Below, one piece after another: positions 33,658 through 35,208 of a stretch of DNA of 35,208 bases (within the stretch, counting starts at the first letter, position 1; every line of letters starts with the position of its first letter). Location of the stretch: positions 1-35,208 of the forward strand of contig CAJXRP010000029.1 in assembly GCA_913060495.1 (NCBI GenBank). The letters are read 5' to 3'. Both the position numbers and the translations under genes were made by a program. The notes beneath the pieces were generated by a model. That model worked only from the letters and a program-made list of their open reading frames with translations, was not told the DNA's origin and did no database searches. The stretch is from an uncultured Gammaproteobacteria bacterium (GTDB taxonomy: Bacteria > Pseudomonadota > Gammaproteobacteria > Pseudomonadales > Pseudohongiellaceae).

Positions 33658-34956
33658 ATGAATAGTTCCGAAGATAGTTCTAATAAAGACATAATTTCTG
33701 ACCTACAGAGCCGTAATATGGTAGTTCAGCTCGCCGGCGGTGATGAGCTCAAGTCTCATTTATCCGAAGGCAGCCGTGCTGTGTATTGCGGATTCGATCC
33801 TACGGCCTCCAGTCTGCATATAGGTAGCTTGGTGCCTCTATTGGCGCTAAAGCGTTTCCAGATGGCCGGTCACAAGCCGATTGCCTTGGTTGGCGGGGCT
33901 ACCGGTATGATCGGCGATCCGAGCTTCAAAGACAGTGAGCGAAAGCTCAATACTACCGATGTAATCTCTGATTGGGTTGAACAGCTGAAGCCACAGCTGA
34001 GCCAGTTTTTGGATTTTGACTGTGGTGAGAACTCGGCCGTTCTGGTGAATAACCTGGATTGGACCAAGGATTACGATGTACTTAGCTTCCTAAGAGACGT
34101 AGGTAAGCACTTCGCCGTCAATGCCATGATTCAGAAGGAATCGGTTAAGCAGCGTATAGAGAGAGAAGGCGAGGGTATTTCCTTCACCGAATTCAGCTAC
34201 ATGATTCTGCAGTCTTTCGATTTTGCTGAGCTGAACAAGCGCTACGACTGCACCGTGCAGATTGGCGGTAGCGACCAGTGGGGGAATATTACCGGTGGTA
34301 TAGACCTAACCAGGCGTATGAACCAGGCGCAGGTATTTGGTGCGACCTTGCCCCTAGTCACTAAGTCAGATGGTACGAAGTTCGGTAAGAGCGAGAGTGG
34401 CACTATCTGGCTGGACGCGAAGAGGACCTCTCCTTATGCCTTCTATCAGTTCTGGCTAAGCACGGCTGATGCCGACGTCTATAACTTCATGAAGTATTTT
34501 ACTTTCCTCTCAGCTGAGGAGATAGACGCGATCGAAGCAACAGACAAGGCATCGGGCACTAAGCCTGAGGCGCAGGGCATATTGGCTAAAGAAGTCACCG
34601 AGTTGGTTCATGGGGAGCAAGGCCTAACGGCCGCGACACGTATCAGTGAGGCGCTGTTCTCGGGGGATATCACCTCTCTTACCAGTGATGATCTGCAGCA
34701 ATTAGAGTTGGATGGTTTGCCTTGTTCTAACTTTTCAGCCGACAGTGCGGGCATTGTTGAGGTGCTGGTAGCCAGTGGATTGGCGAAGTCGAACAAAATG
34801 GCGCGGGAATTCATTGGTAACAACGCTGTGTCAGTGAATGGGCAGCTAGTTACGGAGCCTGATTTCCAGCTTTCTGCAGAAATAGCCCTACAGGGACAGT
34901 ACTTCGTGCTGAAAAGAGGCAAGAAGTTGTTCCATCTGGGTAAGCTCTCTTCGTAG
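33658..34956 (+). CDS. tyrS: Tyrosyl-tRNA synthetase
   Basis: A class I enzyme that charges tRNA-Tyr. The 432-residue product has the HIGS signature (HIGH motif) in [35 protein letters not shown] (tyrosine pocket), the KFGKS loop (KMSKS motif) and a C-terminal S4 RNA-binding domain ending [11 protein letters not shown]. It follows the E. coli-type (TyrRS) family closely. I chose the ATG at 33658; a GTG at 33643 is in frame. Neither has a strong ribosome site. The gene lies just before an rRNA operon, as in Pseudomonas. Confidence 0.96.
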   Translation: MNSSEDSSNKDIISDLQSRNMVVQLAGGDELKSHLSEGSRAVYCGFDPTASSLHIGSLVPLLALKRFQMAGHKPIALVGGATGMIGDPSFKDSERKLNTTDVISDWVEQLKPQLSQFLDFDCGENSAVLVNNLDWTKDYDVLSFLRDVGKHFAVNAMIQKESVKQRIEREGEGISFTEFSYMILQSFDFAELNKRYDCTVQIGGSDQWGNITGGIDLTRRMNQAQVFGATLPLVTKSDGTKFGKSESGTIWLDAKRTSPYAFYQFWLSTADADVYNFMKYFTFLSAEEIDAIEATDKASGTKPEAQGILAKEVTELVHGEQGLTAATRISEALFSGDITSLTSDDLQQLELDGLPCSNFSADSAGIVEVLVASGLAKSNKMAREFIGNNAVSVNGQLVTEPDFQLSAEIALQGQYFVLKRGKKLFHLGKLSS

Positions 34957-34972
34957 AAGATGCTGATTTTAA

Positions 34973-35008
34973 GGCGATTTCTCCCGTTAATATGGGCCAG
35001 AAATCGCC
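34973..35008 (+). terminator. Probable tyrS terminator hairpin
   Basis: GGCGATTTCT (34973-34982) pairs perfectly with AGAAATCGCC (34999-35008). CCC and GGG inside the loop extend the structure. No T run follows, so termination may be partial or factor-dependent. It isolates tyrS from the rrn promoter 80 bases further on. Confidence 0.6.
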
Positions 35009-35088
35009 TCTCTAGGGGCGCGACACAGTTGCTCTGCAATAGCCAGTAAACTAGTTACAAATTCTTTTTAAAAAACCCTCTGAATCCC

Positions 35089-35116
35089 TTGCCAAACCTT
35101 GCCGTCTGCGTATAAT
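35089..35116 (+). promoter_or_regulatory. rRNA operon P1 promoter
   Basis: TTGCCA (35089-35094), 16 bases, TATAAT (35111-35116). An A/T-rich tract (about 35060-35077) suits an UP element, and GCCGACCTC after the -10 box is a GC-rich discriminator as in growth-rate-controlled rrn promoters. Confidence 0.85.
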
Positions 35117-35121
35117 GCCGA

Positions 35122-35208
35122 CCTCTCGCTGATGAGGCGAAGATGTTTTAAAAGTTCTTTAAAAATTAGATTAAGTAATAGAGGTGGATGCTTGCTGTTG
35201 ATGGTTTC
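35122..35208 (+). other. rRNA operon leader with antitermination elements, cut by window end
   Basis: A boxB-like hairpin can form from CCTC (35122-35125) with GAGG (35134-35137), or TCGC with GCGA at 35126-35140. A boxA-like TTCTTTAAAAA follows at about 35155-35165. The 16S gene itself is not reached: the sequence stops inside the leader. Confidence 0.7.

Overview
The window looks like one contig from a draft assembly of a marine-type gammaproteobacterium. GC is close to 50% by eye. Gene content and order (smpB-ssrA, ratA-rnfH, bamE/fur/recN, grpE-dnaK-dnaJ, hemJ/argC, bactofilin-erpA, mepM-anmK, tyrS, rrn) match the pattern I know from Pseudomonas and related oligotrophic marine gammaproteobacteria. 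No rRNA or other marker is complete enough to name a genus. Bases 1-48 are not genomic: they are an Illumina Nextera i7 adapter with its index, and they add a false C-terminus to the first gene. The right end stops in the leader of an rRNA operon, a typical place for an assembly to break.

Layout. (1) 49-2275: an AT-richer NERD-nuclease/SF1-helicase gene cut by the contig end, then about 550 gene-free bases next to the 3' end of ssrA, a classic integration site. (2) 2276-5629: ssrA (tmRNA) with terminator, smpB, an NSS-family transporter, ratA and rnfH. (3) 5630-17541: about 12 kb between rnfH and bamE, which are neighbours in Pseudomonas aeruginosa. It holds a tandem 42-bp repeat, a CC-tailed small protein coupled to an ArsA/Get3-like ATPase, two modules that each pair a small HxH/CxxC membrane protein with a TonB-dependent receptor (the first receptor zinc-type with His-rich loops, the second siderophore-type), an ABC-2 transporter with two large-loop permeases, and an exported AstE/aspartoacylase-like metallohydrolase. 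(4) 17542-24649: bamE, fur, recN and the heat-shock genes grpE-dnaK-dnaJ with recognisable sigma-32 promoters, followed by a relic of a second dnaJ 3' end. (5) 24646-30734: adenosine kinase, hemL, hemJ, argC, a DUF6776-type protein, a bactofilin and erpA, the last behind an IscR type 1 site. (6) 30888-35208: anmK, an M23 peptidase, tyrS and the rrn P1 promoter.

How the genes work together. Core functions are trans-translation, outer-membrane assembly, protein folding, haem and arginine synthesis, Fe-S assembly, cell-wall turnover and tyrosyl-tRNA charging. The accessory block reads as metal acquisition: outer-membrane receptors, small metal-motif proteins, an ATP-driven inner-membrane complex and a periplasmic hydrolase that could process an imported ligand. 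Fur, ErpA/IscR and haem genes nearby fit an iron-conscious genome, but I found no convincing Fur or Zur box in front of the receptors. The most promising undescribed systems are the receptor/ABC-2/hydrolase operon (10441-17448) and the CC-tail protein/ArsA-like pair (5825-7080). The clearest evolutionary oddity is the dnaJ tail relic.
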